64,000 bases of DNA. Source: Bdellovibrio bacteriovorus W. GTDB taxonomy: Bacteria > Bdellovibrionota > Bdellovibrionia > Bdellovibrionales > Bdellovibrionaceae. Location of the stretch: positions 248,001-312,000 of the forward strand of contig CP002190.1 in assembly GCA_000525675.1 (NCBI GenBank), given 5' to 3'. A program made the translations under genes and the position numbers. The notes beneath the pieces are model-generated. The model saw only the letters and a program-made list of their open reading frames with translations. It was not told the DNA's origin and made no database searches. Shown piece by piece: positions 1-9,025 of the stretch (position 1 is the first letter of the stretch; every line of letters begins with the position of its first letter).

Positions 1-1
1 T

Positions 2-361
2 AAAAAAGAAATCATCTTGGTGGCTGAAGACGACTACAAAGTCGAGACCATGGGGGGGATTTTGCAAACCAAATTGCACCGCCGTGGGATTGACATTAAG
101 GCTGTGAAATTTGAAAAAATGGAAGAAGCTGGTGGTCGTTTGTTACGCCAAAAAGTGACCATGGTTCAAGGTCTTGAAAAAGAAGTAGCTAAGGATATTA
201 TTAAATTCATTAAGGATTCTAAGCTTAAAGTACAGCCGGCGATTGCGGACGACAAGATTAAAGTCACGTCCAAAAGTATTGATGAGTTACAAGCTTGTAT
301 CAGTTTGGTTCGAGGCGGGACTTTCCCAGTACCGTTACAATTTAATAATATGAGATCGTAA
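2..361 (+). CDS. YajQ-family nucleotide-binding protein, C-terminal part (5' truncated by window edge)
   Basis: The reading frame is open from the first bases of the window to the stop at 359-361, so only the last 119 or so residues of a protein of about 163 are present. The C-terminal half matches the YajQ family: a 'KIKV' strand, 'SIDELQACISLVRGG' helix and an ending close to 'PLQFNNMRS'. Family members bind nucleic acids or nucleotides, and some (Xanthomonas, Pseudomonas homologues) bind cyclic di-GMP. An internal TTG at 17 is not a convincing start, because family similarity continues upstream of it. Family assignment is secure; ligand is inferred. Confidence 0.85.
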   Translation, partial: KKEIILVAEDDYKVETMGGILQTKLHRRGIDIKAVKFEKMEEAGGRLLRQKVTMVQGLEKEVAKDIIKFIKDSKLKVQPAIADDKIKVTSKSIDELQACISLVRGGTFPVPLQFNNMRS

Positions 362-488
362 TTTAATTTGGGCTTGCACGTTTAATAGGCTGTGCTAGCC
401 TAAATTTCAATAACGTTCCCCGAGTGAGTGTTCTCGATTTTATGCTGTTCGAAGCTTCCAGGGGTTTTCAAATCCACAGGAGGTCTTT

Positions 489-836
489 GTGGCTAAAAAA
501 TTATACGTAGGGAACTTACCCTACTCAGTAGATGACGAGGCATTACACCAACACTTTGCGCAGTTCGGCTCTGTTGATTCTGCAAAAGTGATCATGGATC
601 GCGACACAGGTCGTTCAAAAGGTTTCGGCTTTGTTGAAATGGCTGACGACTCTGCAGCAGACGATGCTATCGAGCGCGCAAACGGTTACGAACTAAACGG
701 AAGAGCAATCAACGTTTCTGAAGCTCGCCCACAAGCACCTCGCGAAGGCGGTGGCCCTCGTCGTGGTGGTTTCGGTGGCGGTGGTGACCGTGGTCCTCGC
801 CGTAATTTCGGTGGACCTCGCGGTAATCGCGACTAA
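489..836 (+). CDS. RNA-binding protein with one RRM domain and Gly/Arg-rich tail
   Basis: 115 residues beginning at a GTG with an excellent ribosome site (AGGAGG at 479-484). Residues 3-80 form an RNA recognition motif: RNP2 is LYVGNL (5-10) and RNP1 is KGFGFVEM (44-51). The last 35 residues are Gly/Arg rich (GGGPRRGGFGGGG, then GPRRNFGGPRG), as in cyanobacterial and proteobacterial Rbp proteins that bind single-stranded RNA, often in cold response. It is monocistronic, with a 127-base leader after the YajQ gene and a hairpin terminator-like structure at 888-922. The role of RNA binding is firm from motifs; the cold-response role is only a family association. Confidence 0.93.
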   Translation: MAKKLYVGNLPYSVDDEALHQHFAQFGSVDSAKVIMDRDTGRSKGFGFVEMADDSAADDAIERANGYELNGRAINVSEARPQAPREGGGPRRGGFGGGGDRGPRRNFGGPRGNRD

Positions 837-887
837 GGCTTTGCACCCCTAAGGGATGACGAAGCTGGACTTGTCTTAAGTTCACTT

Positions 888-922
888 AAAAGGTCTCATG
901 GTTAATCTATGAGACCTTTTTT
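888..922 (+). terminator. Terminator-like hairpin overlapping the next start codon
   Basis: Twelve-base perfect inverted repeat: AAAAGGTCTCAT at 888-899 pairs with ATGAGACCTTTT at 909-920 around a 9-base loop and runs into T residues. It has the form of an intrinsic terminator for the RRM gene. The distal arm begins exactly with the ATG of the downstream esterase gene, so the structure would also mask that start codon. Confidence 0.7.
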
Positions 923-1511
923 ATTTTTCCTCTCTATTATTTTCGTATCATCACTCTCATTCGCGCAAAAAAAATTAATTGTTTTGGGTGACTCACTCAC
1001 GGAAGGTTATGGCGTTGCCAAAGAAGCAGCGTACCCTGCGCTTCTTGAAAAAAAACTGCACGAGTCCGGAAAAAAAGAATGGACTGTGATCAATGCAGGG
1101 GTCAGTGGGTCAACCTCGGCTTCGGCACTCTCGCGAATGAAGTGGCTTTTTAAAAACAAACCCGACGTGGTCTTACTTGCTTTAGGCGCCAACGATGGCC
1201 TGCGGGGACTTGATGTAGATGCCAGTGAGAAGAACTTGAATGCCGCTATCGAGTACGCAAGCAAAGAAAAAGTGCGCGTGATTTTAGCGGGCCTTTATAT
1301 GCCGCCGAACTATGGCAAAGCTTATACGGACAAATTTAAAAATATGTATGAGAGCCTTGCGAAGAAGCACAAGCTTACCTTTATTCCTTTCATCCTCGAC
1401 AAAGTCGGTGGAGATCCAAAGTATAATTTGCCAGACGGTATTCATCCCAATGAAGCCGGTCATAAAATTATTTCAGAAAATGTTTTCAAAGCTATCGGAG
1501 CCGAGTTGTGA
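909..1511 (+). CDS. tesA: Periplasmic GDSL/SGNH esterase, TesA-like (arylesterase / lysophospholipase)
   Basis: 200 residues with a signal peptide (hydrophobic 3-17, cleavage near SFA-Q at 19-20). SGNH blocks are clear: GDSLTEG with nucleophile Ser29, a conserved Gly in 'NAGVSGSTS', 'GAND' for the Asn block, and 'DGIHPNEAGH' carrying the Asp-x-x-His pair near the C-terminus. Such enzymes hydrolyse acyl esters, thioesters or lysophospholipids in the periplasm. The gene sits next to a ybbA/ybbP-type ABC pair, the same association as in E. coli tesA-ybbA-ybbP. The ATG at 909 is the first in frame (TAA at 903-905) and fits the signal peptide, but it lies inside the upstream hairpin and has no clear Shine-Dalgarno. 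The stop overlaps the next gene by 4 bases. Confidence 0.9.
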   Translation: MRPFLFFLSIIFVSSLSFAQKKLIVLGDSLTEGYGVAKEAAYPALLEKKLHESGKKEWTVINAGVSGSTSASALSRMKWLFKNKPDVVLLALGANDGLRGLDVDASEKNLNAAIEYASKEKVRVILAGLYMPPNYGKAYTDKFKNMYESLAKKHKLTFIPFILDKVGGDPKYNLPDGIHPNEAGHKIISENVFKAIGAEL

Positions 1512-2173
1512 GTTTGAATATTAAAGACGTCAAAAAAAGTTTTCTTCAAGGGGAGTCGTCTATTGACGTCTTAAGAGGTTTGCAAGCGGACATTAAAACC
1601 GGTGAAGTGGTGTCTATTGTGGGTCAGTCTGGTAGCGGAAAATCTACTTTGCTCTCTATCCTAGCAGGGCTTGAAAGAGCCGATAGTGGAAGTATTGTTG
1701 TGGATTCCGTGGAAATGACAAACCTATCAGAACAGGCAATGACTGGGTTTCGCGCACAAAATATCGCCATCGTCTTTCAACAGTATCACTTGATCTCCCA
1801 TCTAACAGCTTTAGAAAACGTGGCTCTGGCTTTAGAGATTTTAAAAATTGACGACGCTACTAAAAAAGCGGAAGAGGCTCTCACTCGTATGCAGTTGGGG
1901 CATCGTCTGCATCACTTTCCCAGTCAGTTGAGCGGGGGAGAGTGTCAGCGCGTCGCCATTGCCCGCGCACTTGTAGTAAAACCTAAAATTCTATTAGCTG
2001 ATGAGCCCAGTGGAAACTTAGATATTAAAACGGGCGAGCACGTGATGGATGTCTTCTTTGATGTGGTGAAGGATTCGGGGATCACGACTATTCTTGTGAC
2101 TCACAGTGAAGCTTTGGCAGAGCGCTGCCAAAGAAAACTGCGTCTTGAAGACGGTCAGTTAAAGGAATACTAA
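1508..2173 (+). CDS. ybbA: ABC transporter ATP-binding protein, YbbA/LolD type
   Basis: 221 residues starting at GTG in a GTGA overlap with the esterase stop. Complete nucleotide-binding domain: Walker A GQSGSGKST, Q-loop in 'FQQYHLI', signature LSGGECQRVAIARAL, Walker B ILLADEPSGNLD and the switch His in 'LVTHSEAL'. The 'PSGNLD' form is typical of the MacB/LolD/FtsE branch whose partners are FtsX-type permeases, which is what follows directly (no gap). It powers the permease encoded at 2174. The substrate of YbbA/YbbP systems is not firmly established; the link to a lipid esterase suggests envelope lipid or lipoprotein handling (inference). Confidence 0.93.
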   Translation: MSLNIKDVKKSFLQGESSIDVLRGLQADIKTGEVVSIVGQSGSGKSTLLSILAGLERADSGSIVVDSVEMTNLSEQAMTGFRAQNIAIVFQQYHLISHLTALENVALALEILKIDDATKKAEEALTRMQLGHRLHHFPSQLSGGECQRVAIARALVVKPKILLADEPSGNLDIKTGEHVMDVFFDVVKDSGITTILVTHSEALAERCQRKLRLEDGQLKEY

Positions 2174-4717
2174 ATGATTTTGAAGCTTGCTCTTCGCGAA
2201 CTTTTTAGAAGTTGGCGCTTTGGATTGTTTTTTATTTTTAATTTAAGCTTAGGCTTAACGGGTTTTGTCACTCTTGAGGCTTTCAATAGTGCTTTAAAAC
2301 AGCAGATTGAAATCAATGCGAAAGAGATTCTTTCGGCAGACTTGGGTGTAACGGCAAGGCGCGAGTTGAGTGAAGACGAGCTTAAGAAAATTAAATCTCT
2401 CTTACCTTCAGACTCTCAAGAGACAAAGATTTACGAGTTCTTTGCGATGATGTCGGGAAAAGATCAGTCTCGACTCATTATGCTTAAGGGGATTGATGCG
2501 GCTTATCCATTTTACGGGATGCTGCAGTTTGAATCGGGCGCGACTCTTACGCCCCAATCAGAGAGTCCACTTATTGGCTCCCATAAGGTTTGGATTTATC
2601 CAGAGTTGAAATCTCAAATGGGGCTCGAGGTTGGTGATAAAGTTCAAATCGGACAACTTCATTTAGAGGTCTCTGAAATTGTAGAGCGTGATCTCACACA
2701 GTCCTTCAGAGCCCTTGCGCTGGCTCCACGCGTGTACGTGGATCGCGCGCTATTGCCAGAGTCGGGACTGATTCAGTATGGTTCGACTTTTTCTTTAATG
2801 CATGCTTTTAAGCTTCCTTTAAGCTCTGAAAAAGATGAAGAGCTGCGCGCGAAGATCCTAGCAGAAATCAAAGATCCTGCTGTGAACGTGGTAACACCTC
2901 AGTCCGCGGGAGAGGCCTCCAGTCGGCAGCTAGGTTACTTAGCAGACTATCTGGGGCTTGTTGCTATGGTGTCATTATTCATGTCATCTTTGGGGGCGGC
3001 TTACATCTATCGACTCTTTATCACTCGTCGTATGAAAGAAATTGCGATCCTAAAAACTTTGGGACTGCAAAGTATTGAAGCCGTCGGTGTGTACGTGCTT
3101 CAAGCATCTTTACTGGGATTTTTTGCCCTTGTTCCGACGGTGCTCTTTAGTTCTTTATTATTGCCAGCACTGAGTCGCTTGCTTTCAAGTTTTACGCCAT
3201 TTGAATTGATTCCAACAATCACCACTTCTTCCGTCTTGATTGGTTTGGTGATGGCTGTCTTAGGAAGCTTCGTCGTGAGCTTACCGTTTCTCTGGAAGAT
3301 CTTTGGTTTAAAAACGGCAAAACTTTTTAGCGAAGAAAAGTTCTCGGAAGGGTTTGGAAAAACTCAGTGGTGGGCCTTCTTGCCTCTGGTGGTTTTATTC
3401 TATGGCCTTTCCGTTTATCAAGCTCACTCCTTTAAAATCGGCACGATCTTCGTTCTTGCTATGATCGCAGTTTCTTTAGGAATGCTTGTGTTGGGATGGC
3501 TGGTGGTAAAATCCTCAGCGTGGATTAAACCTCGTCAGTGGGAGTATCGCTTCAGTTTCTTAAGCCTATCGCGAAGAGCTGGCTCCAGCCTTTCAGTGTT
3601 CGTAGCTTTGGGTCTTGGGGCATTGCTTATTAATATTTTGCCTCAACTAAAAAATTCTTTGCAGGCAGAGTTTCAATTAGAAAGTGCCAGCAAGGTCCCT
3701 TCGCTATTTATGTTTGATATTCAAGATGAGCAGATTGAGCCTCTTGAAAAAGTTTTATCCGAAAAGAACGTAAAGGCTTTACGAATTTCCCCAATGGTTC
3801 GCGCAAGAATCTTAAAAATCAACGATCAAGACTTTGAAAGAGTCACTGGCAATACGGGCTTTAAAACTCGCGAAGAGGAACAAGATGCGCGTACACGAAA
3901 TCGTGGAGTGAATCTTTCTTATGGTCCTTTAAGTTCCTCTGAAAGAGTGGTTCAAGGGAAAGGGTTTAGTGGAGTCTATGTTGATGATGGTAAAACTCTG
4001 CCGGAAGTTTCATTAGAGTCTCAATTTGCAAAGCGTATGGGTCTTAAGATCGGGGACACCCTGACGTTTGATATTCAGGGGATTGAGATTCAAGGCAAGG
4101 TCGTTAATTTGAGAAAAATCAAATGGACAAGCTTTGAGCCTAATTTCTTTGTGACCATCCAAGAAGGGGTTATTGAAGAAGCGCCTAAGACATTCATCGC
4201 TGCTATTCCGGCCTTGGCTGAAGAGGATCGCAGGGGCTTGCAAAATGCAGTGGCAAAGTCGTTACCAAATATTTCAATCATCGACGTAGCTCGCACCGTG
4301 GATGACACGCTTAAGACAGCAGAAAAGATGAGCTGGTCATTGGAATTGATGGCGGGTTTGACCTTACTGACAGGTTATATCGTTTTATTCTCGATTGTGC
4401 GCTCGCAGATTCGTATGCGTCGCTGGGAATTGAATATGTTGAAAATCCTGGGGACAACTCGAGGGGCTCTGACTGGTTTTATTTTAAGTGAATTTGGCTA
4501 CTTGGCGTTCTCGGCAGCGATTTGTGGAGTGGGCTTAAGTTTCTTTGTGAGCTTTGCTCTGAGCGTATTTGTCTTTCAGAGTGGGTTTAGTATGAGTCTA
4601 TGGGCTCCTATTTTATCTGTGGTCTTTATTACGGGCCTAAGTTTGATAATTTCCTTGCTTGCGAGTTTGGATATCGTTAATGAAAGTGCATTAAAGATCT
4701 TGCGCGGAGAAAGTTAA
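2174..4717 (+). CDS. ybbP: FtsX-family ABC permease, YbbP-like
   Basis: 847 residues starting at the base after the ATPase stop. Topology is that of YbbP/LolC-like large permeases: one N-terminal membrane helix (about 17-37), an extracytoplasmic domain, then FtsX-type helix bundles around residues 255-375 and 400-445, a second extracytoplasmic domain, and a last bundle near 720-830. 'RRMKEIAILKTLGL' and 'RMRRWELNMLKILGT' are the paired coupling-helix motifs after the membrane helices, showing duplicated FtsX halves. Works with the ATPase upstream. Family role in moving hydrophobic molecules or signalling across the envelope is inferred. Confidence 0.9.
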   Translation: MILKLALRELFRSWRFGLFFIFNLSLGLTGFVTLEAFNSALKQQIEINAKEILSADLGVTARRELSEDELKKIKSLLPSDSQETKIYEFFAMMSGKDQSRLIMLKGIDAAYPFYGMLQFESGATLTPQSESPLIGSHKVWIYPELKSQMGLEVGDKVQIGQLHLEVSEIVERDLTQSFRALALAPRVYVDRALLPESGLIQYGSTFSLMHAFKLPLSSEKDEELRAKILAEIKDPAVNVVTPQSAGEASSRQLGYLADYLGLVAMVSLFMSSLGAAYIYRLFITRRMKEIAILKTLGLQSIEAVGVYVLQASLLGFFALVPTVLFSSLLLPALSRLLSSFTPFELIPTITTSSVLIGLVMAVLGSFVVSLPFLWKIFGLKTAKLFSEEKFSEGFGKTQWWAFLPLVVLFYGLSVYQAHSFKIGTIFVLAMIAVSLGMLVLGWLVVKSSAWIKPRQWEYRFSFLSLSRRAGSSLSVFVALGLGALLINILPQLKNSLQAEFQLESASKVPSLFMFDIQDEQIEPLEKVLSEKNVKALRISPMVRARILKINDQDFERVTGNTGFKTREEEQDARTRNRGVNLSYGPLSSSERVVQGKGFSGVYVDDGKTLPEVSLESQFAKRMGLKIGDTLTFDIQGIEIQGKVVNLRKIKWTSFEPNFFVTIQEGVIEEAPKTFIAAIPALAEEDRRGLQNAVAKSLPNISIIDVARTVDDTLKTAEKMSWSLELMAGLTLLTGYIVLFSIVRSQIRMRRWELNMLKILGTTRGALTGFILSEFGYLAFSAAICGVGLSFFVSFALSVFVFQSGFSMSLWAPILSVVFITGLSLIISLLASLDIVNESALKILRGES

Positions 4718-4720
4718 AGG

Positions 4721-5728
4721 ATGATTGGCCAAAGTATTGAGATAGCGACTCAGAAGTTAGCCCAAGGAGAAGTCGTGGGGATGCCCACAGAGACTGTCTA
4801 TGGCTTGGCTGCGCGCATTGATATTCCGAGTGCCGTAGAGAAGATTTTCTCTACCAAGGAGCGTCCTTTTTTCGATCCTCTTATTGTGCATGTTCACTCA
4901 ATCGAACAAGCACAAAAACTAACGCTTCCTTGGGGTAAGATCACTCAGAGTTTAGCTAAGAAGTTTTGGCCCGGTCCTTTGACGATGGTTCTTCCGAAGT
5001 CCGACAAGGTCAGTGATATGATCACCTCTGGATTGACGAGTGTGGGTGTGCGTATGCCCGCGCATCCTATTGCATTGGAACTTTTGCGCTCAGTAAACGT
5101 TCCTTTAGCGGCACCGAGTGCGAATAAATTTGGAAAAACTTCTCCAACTTCGGCAGAACATGTTCAGGCGGAGTTCCAAAAAGAAGATGTGTATATTTTA
5201 GAAGGTGCCGATTGTGAGATCGGTATTGAATCCACAGTGTTATTGGTCAAAGAGTCGGGCGCAAAGTCTGAACTTTCAATTTTGCGTGCAGGTCATGTTC
5301 TGCAATCAGAAATTGAGGATCATTTAAGATCAGAAGGACTCGCTTTTGAGTTTTTAACGAAGGTGGATAAGAAAGAGTCCCCTGGGCATTTAAAGCATCA
5401 CTATATGCCGGCGATTCCCTTGGTTATCGTAAACTCTTGTCGTGAAGAGCCTGAGATCATTGAAATCGTGAATCAGCGTCTGCAAGACCTTCCGGATATT
5501 GTGGAAGATGTGAAGATTGTAAAACCGCAAAATGGTGTAAAGACATTTTCTGAGCTGAGATTGTCGAAAGATCCCGTTGTGGCCGCGCGTGAACTCTACG
5601 GAAAAATGCGTACTGTGGCCGAAGAGGGGAATGACTTCATCGTCTTTTTTAAAAATGATCTTCACGAGGGTGAGCGTTGGAGTGCTATTTTCGATCGCTT
5701 GAATAAAGCAGCCTCTCTTATCATCTAA
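4721..5728 (+). CDS. L-threonylcarbamoyladenylate synthase, Sua5 type
   Basis: 335 residues. The YrdC/Sua5 catalytic domain spans about 1-200: 'MPTETVYGLAA', the KxRP-type site 'STKERPFFDPL', 'WPGPLTMVLPKS', 'GVRMPAHP' and 'APSANKFGKTSPT'. A linker with 'SPGHLKHHYMPAIP' (family signature SPGxxxxHYxP) leads into a C-terminal Sua5 domain, so this is the long form rather than short TsaC. It makes threonylcarbamoyl-AMP from threonine, bicarbonate and ATP for t6A37 modification of ANN-decoding tRNAs. It begins 3 bases after the permease stop, so it is probably cotranscribed. Confidence 0.94.
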   Translation: MIGQSIEIATQKLAQGEVVGMPTETVYGLAARIDIPSAVEKIFSTKERPFFDPLIVHVHSIEQAQKLTLPWGKITQSLAKKFWPGPLTMVLPKSDKVSDMITSGLTSVGVRMPAHPIALELLRSVNVPLAAPSANKFGKTSPTSAEHVQAEFQKEDVYILEGADCEIGIESTVLLVKESGAKSELSILRAGHVLQSEIEDHLRSEGLAFEFLTKVDKKESPGHLKHHYMPAIPLVIVNSCREEPEIIEIVNQRLQDLPDIVEDVKIVKPQNGVKTFSELRLSKDPVVAARELYGKMRTVAEEGNDFIVFFKNDLHEGERWSAIFDRLNKAASLII

Positions 5729-5795
5729 GACCTGTTAGTTAACGAAAAATTGAAATCACTCTATGGCAAACAAAGATCTATGTTAGTCTTAGGGG

Positions 5796-8129
5796 ATGGA
5801 TTATCTACCTAAAGAACTTACAGAACTTGTCGATTGGTCCGTTACAAATTTAGGCCTCGTGATTCGCTCCGAAGTAGGGGACGAACTCTTTCGTCGGATC
5901 GAAAGTATTCGCCGCTTTGTTAAAACCAAAGAAGGTCAAACGGCCGAAGGGCTGCTGGAACTAAAAAGCGACCTTGCGAAATTAAACGATGAGAATCTTT
6001 TAGAGATGGCTCATTCCTTTTCTTTGATGCTGGAATTAATCAACGCCTGTGAATCTGCGTATCGAGTCTGGCGCATTCGCGCTGAGCAAGGGGAAGAGCT
6101 ATCCTTTGCAGGCCATGGTCGTTTGATTCATGTGTTAACAGCACACCCTACCGAATCCAGAAATCCCCACATCCTGCCGATTCTTGAAAATATTCAAAAT
6201 CTTTTGATCCGCCGATTGACGAAACCGTTGCAGTCACAGGGGAAAGAGCTTTTTTTACTTATTAAGATGGCGTGGCTCTTGCCTTTATCAAAGCAGAAGC
6301 GTCCTTCGGTTATGGATGAGGCAGAGTACATTTATTCTCTTTCGTTAAAGCCAGAGTTGATTGATCTTTATTTGCAGTATGCAAAGTCTTATCAGTCTTT
6401 CTATTTAAGAACTTGGGTAGGTGGGGATAAGGATGGTCACCCTGGGGTGGATGAAACTACTTTGGCCGGAAGTCTTTCGATGTCTCGTGGTTTTTTACTA
6501 GAGTGGCTATCAATAAAGATTCAGGCCGAAAAAAAATCATTAAAACCTTTGGAGTCTCATCAGCAGGCTAAGCAAAGGGCGCAGAAATTTCAAAAAGAAC
6601 TAAGAGATTTGGAAACTCAACTGCGCAACCTTAAAGAAGTCGGCGTGAATGATATTAAAAAGGTCTTTCGCATTAAGGATCGAATCGGAAAAATGCAGGA
6701 AGACTTCGTGAAAGAATTTGGAGCGAGTTCACCTTTTCTTTCTTCGGTGATGATGTTGCTAAAAATATTTCCGGGTCTTGTTGTGCCCATTGAGCTGAGA
6801 GAGGAAAGTGCCCTCGTACATGAAGCTGTAGAAAAGCCTCTTTCGAAATTAGCGATCAGTCGTATGCTTCGGTATGTAAAGAGCATATCCGCTGGGGAGT
6901 ATCCTCGGTTTTATGTGCGCAGTTTAATTCTTAGTCAGTGTGAATCCGCGAACGATATGGCTGCGGGTGTGACTTTGGTGCAAAAAGTTTTTAAAGCCGA
7001 TCTTTTGCCGGTGGTGCCTCTTTTTGAAAGTGCTCACTCCTTGAATATGTCGGATAAAATTATCGAGGAATTTCTAGCAAGCAAGAAGCGCCTTGAAATA
7101 GTGAAGAAGAGTTGGCTTGGAAATCTGGAAGTGATGGTGGGGTATTCGGATTCTGCCAAAGAAAATGGAGCTTTTCCTTCTCGCTATTTCGTTTACAAAG
7201 CATTGCACAAACTCAGCTCGGTTATTTGTTCTTATAAGATGACGCCGATATTTTTTCACGGTTCTGGAGGCAGTATTGAAAGAGGCGGCGGCTCTGTTCG
7301 GCAGCAGACGGATTGGTGGCCACTTTCTGCCATGAAAACGGTGAAGGTAACGGTGCAGGGAGAAATGATCTACCGCAATTACGCAAGTCCCGAGATTTTA
7401 ATGCGACAGATGGATCGCTTTGCCGAATCGCGAGATCGCCTGCTTTCTCAAGATAAAGAAAAAAGAAATGGCGATGAAGAGGTTTTGCAAAAGATGGCAG
7501 ACTTCATCAAAGATATGTATCGCAAAACCGTTCACGATGAGAGTTTTTTAAACATGGTGGAACTGGCTACGCCTTACTCTTTCCTCTCAAATTTAAAGAC
7601 AGGATCGCGCCCAGCAAAAAGGCAGGACTCTGTAACTGTTGAAGGACTGCGAGCGATTCCTTGGGTGCTCTGCTGGACTCAGACGCGCACTCTTTTTCCA
7701 ACCTGGTGGGGAGTGGGAAGCTATTGGATATCATGCTCCGAAGCTGCGAAGGGAGATCTGAAGAAAGCTTTTTCAAGCTCGGCACTTTTTAGTTCTTATA
7801 TTCGGGTCCTTTCGTTCACCCTCAAAAAAGTAGAGTTAGAGATTTTTGATCTCTATTTGAAGTCATCTTCTTTAGCTCCGGAAAAGGTGCAAGAATTCAG
7901 TGAGCTCTTTAGGAAAGAGTATCAAAAGTGTCTCACGGCCGTTCGTGAGATCACCGGAGAAGAAGATCTCCTTTGGTACCGTCAGTGGCTCGGCACTAGC
8001 ATTGAGCTCCGAAGCCCTTTGATTCACCCGCTTAATATTATGCAGCTGATTGCGCTCGAGCGTGATGAGGTGAAGCTTTTGCGAGAGTCCGCAACAGGCA
8101 TCGCAAGTGGTATGCTGACCACTGGCTAG
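5796..8129 (+). CDS. ppc: Phosphoenolpyruvate carboxylase
   Basis: 777 residues, about 100 shorter than the usual 880. Family motifs in order: LTAHPTESR with catalytic His117, GGDKDGHPGV, VGYSDSAKENG, FHGSGGSIERGGG with His488, AIPWVLCWTQTR and the conserved C-terminal end GIASGM...TTG. The enzyme carboxylates PEP to oxaloacetate to refill the TCA cycle. The loop normally written FHGRGGSIGRGG has Ser in place of the first Arg (E. coli Arg581) while the second Arg is kept, an unusual change in the active-site loop. Start ATG has an AGGGG ribosome site. Membership is clear; full activity is less sure because of that substitution. Confidence 0.92.
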   Translation: MDYLPKELTELVDWSVTNLGLVIRSEVGDELFRRIESIRRFVKTKEGQTAEGLLELKSDLAKLNDENLLEMAHSFSLMLELINACESAYRVWRIRAEQGEELSFAGHGRLIHVLTAHPTESRNPHILPILENIQNLLIRRLTKPLQSQGKELFLLIKMAWLLPLSKQKRPSVMDEAEYIYSLSLKPELIDLYLQYAKSYQSFYLRTWVGGDKDGHPGVDETTLAGSLSMSRGFLLEWLSIKIQAEKKSLKPLESHQQAKQRAQKFQKELRDLETQLRNLKEVGVNDIKKVFRIKDRIGKMQEDFVKEFGASSPFLSSVMMLLKIFPGLVVPIELREESALVHEAVEKPLSKLAISRMLRYVKSISAGEYPRFYVRSLILSQCESANDMAAGVTLVQKVFKADLLPVVPLFESAHSLNMSDKIIEEFLASKKRLEIVKKSWLGNLEVMVGYSDSAKENGAFPSRYFVYKALHKLSSVICSYKMTPIFFHGSGGSIERGGGSVRQQTDWWPLSAMKTVKVTVQGEMIYRNYASPEILMRQMDRFAESRDRLLSQDKEKRNGDEEVLQKMADFIKDMYRKTVHDESFLNMVELATPYSFLSNLKTGSRPAKRQDSVTVEGLRAIPWVLCWTQTRTLFPTWWGVGSYWISCSEAAKGDLKKAFSSSALFSSYIRVLSFTLKKVELEIFDLYLKSSSLAPEKVQEFSELFRKEYQKCLTAVREITGEEDLLWYRQWLGTSIELRSPLIHPLNIMQLIALERDEVKLLRESATGIASGMLTTG

Positions 8130-8215
8130 GGTAGAGGGGGCTTCGGTAAAATGTGGCGGTCTTCTTCTGAGAGGCCGCTCTTGACCTCGCTTTAGAACAG
8201 AGTTTTAATTTATCT

Positions 8216-9001
8216 GTGAATTCAGTTTTAACTATCCTTCGGGGAACGTTTCGGTTGGCGCTATTTGTAGGAGTGATTGCAGTCTATTTGCTGTGGTCTT
8301 ACCTTTGTCATTTGTTTTTGAGAAATCCTAATCGTCGTCTTCGCGTATTTTCTAAAAACACTCAGTTCTTTGCCAAGATTTTAATTTTTGTGCTGCGATT
8401 AAAACTGGAGATTAAAAATAAAAAGAATATTTCTGGTGGTTACCTTTTAGTAAGTAATCACATGGGTTTCTTAGACATCCTTTGTCTGGCAACTTCGCAG
8501 CCCTTGGTGTTTGTTACTTCCACCGAGATGCGTTCGACTCCTTTCTTGGGGTTGTTGACGGAACTTGGTGGATGTATTTTTGTAGAACGTCGCAGCCGTA
8601 CAAAGATTCTTTCAGAACTGCAAACGATCGCGAACGTTTTGCAAGAGGGGCACACCGTGGTTCTCTATCCAGAGGCGCGGTCCTCTAATGGCGAACAAGT
8701 CCTGCCATTTAAAAAGACCTTGATGATGGCTGCGGCTCAAGCCGGAGTTCCTCTTCAGCCCGTGGTAATCAACTATCGTGAAATCAACGGTAAACCTTTT
8801 ACAAAAGAAACTCGGGATTCGGTTTGCTGGTATGATGACGTTCCTTTTGCAAAATCGATGTGGCTTACGTTGAGTGCCGCTTCCATTCATGCAGAAATTG
8901 AGTTCCTAGACACTCTTCATCCAAAACCAGCAGATGATCGTGGGCTAGTTGCAGATCAGGCTTATTCCATGATCTCAGGAAAGTTTGTTCCGGCGACCTA
9001 A
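8216..9001 (+). CDS. 1-acyl-glycerol-3-phosphate acyltransferase (PlsC-like)
   Basis: 261 residues with a GTG start and an N-terminal membrane helix (about 9-30). The acyltransferase HX4D motif reads NHMGFLD (residues 82-88); block II 'GGCIFVERRSR' and block III 'LYPEARSSNG' (usual FPEGTRS) follow, then 'PLQPVVINY'. Such enzymes add the second acyl chain to lysophosphatidate, or acylate related lipids, at the inner membrane. The change from EGTRS to EARSS in block III leaves the exact acyl acceptor open; ornithine-lipid or other lysolipid acylation is possible. Separated from ppc by 86 bases with a weak hairpin (8156-8178) that lacks a T-run. Confidence 0.87.
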   Translation: MNSVLTILRGTFRLALFVGVIAVYLLWSYLCHLFLRNPNRRLRVFSKNTQFFAKILIFVLRLKLEIKNKKNISGGYLLVSNHMGFLDILCLATSQPLVFVTSTEMRSTPFLGLLTELGGCIFVERRSRTKILSELQTIANVLQEGHTVVLYPEARSSNGEQVLPFKKTLMMAAAQAGVPLQPVVINYREINGKPFTKETRDSVCWYDDVPFAKSMWLTLSAASIHAEIEFLDTLHPKPADDRGLVADQAYSMISGKFVPAT

Positions 9002-9025
9002 TCAGAGCTTGTCATTCTTTCTGAT

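Noticed and set aside
8156-8178. GCGGTCT / AGGCCGC hairpin after ppc as a terminator
   Set aside because: The stem includes a G-T pair, has no T-run, and lies in a short spacer; not supported as a terminator.
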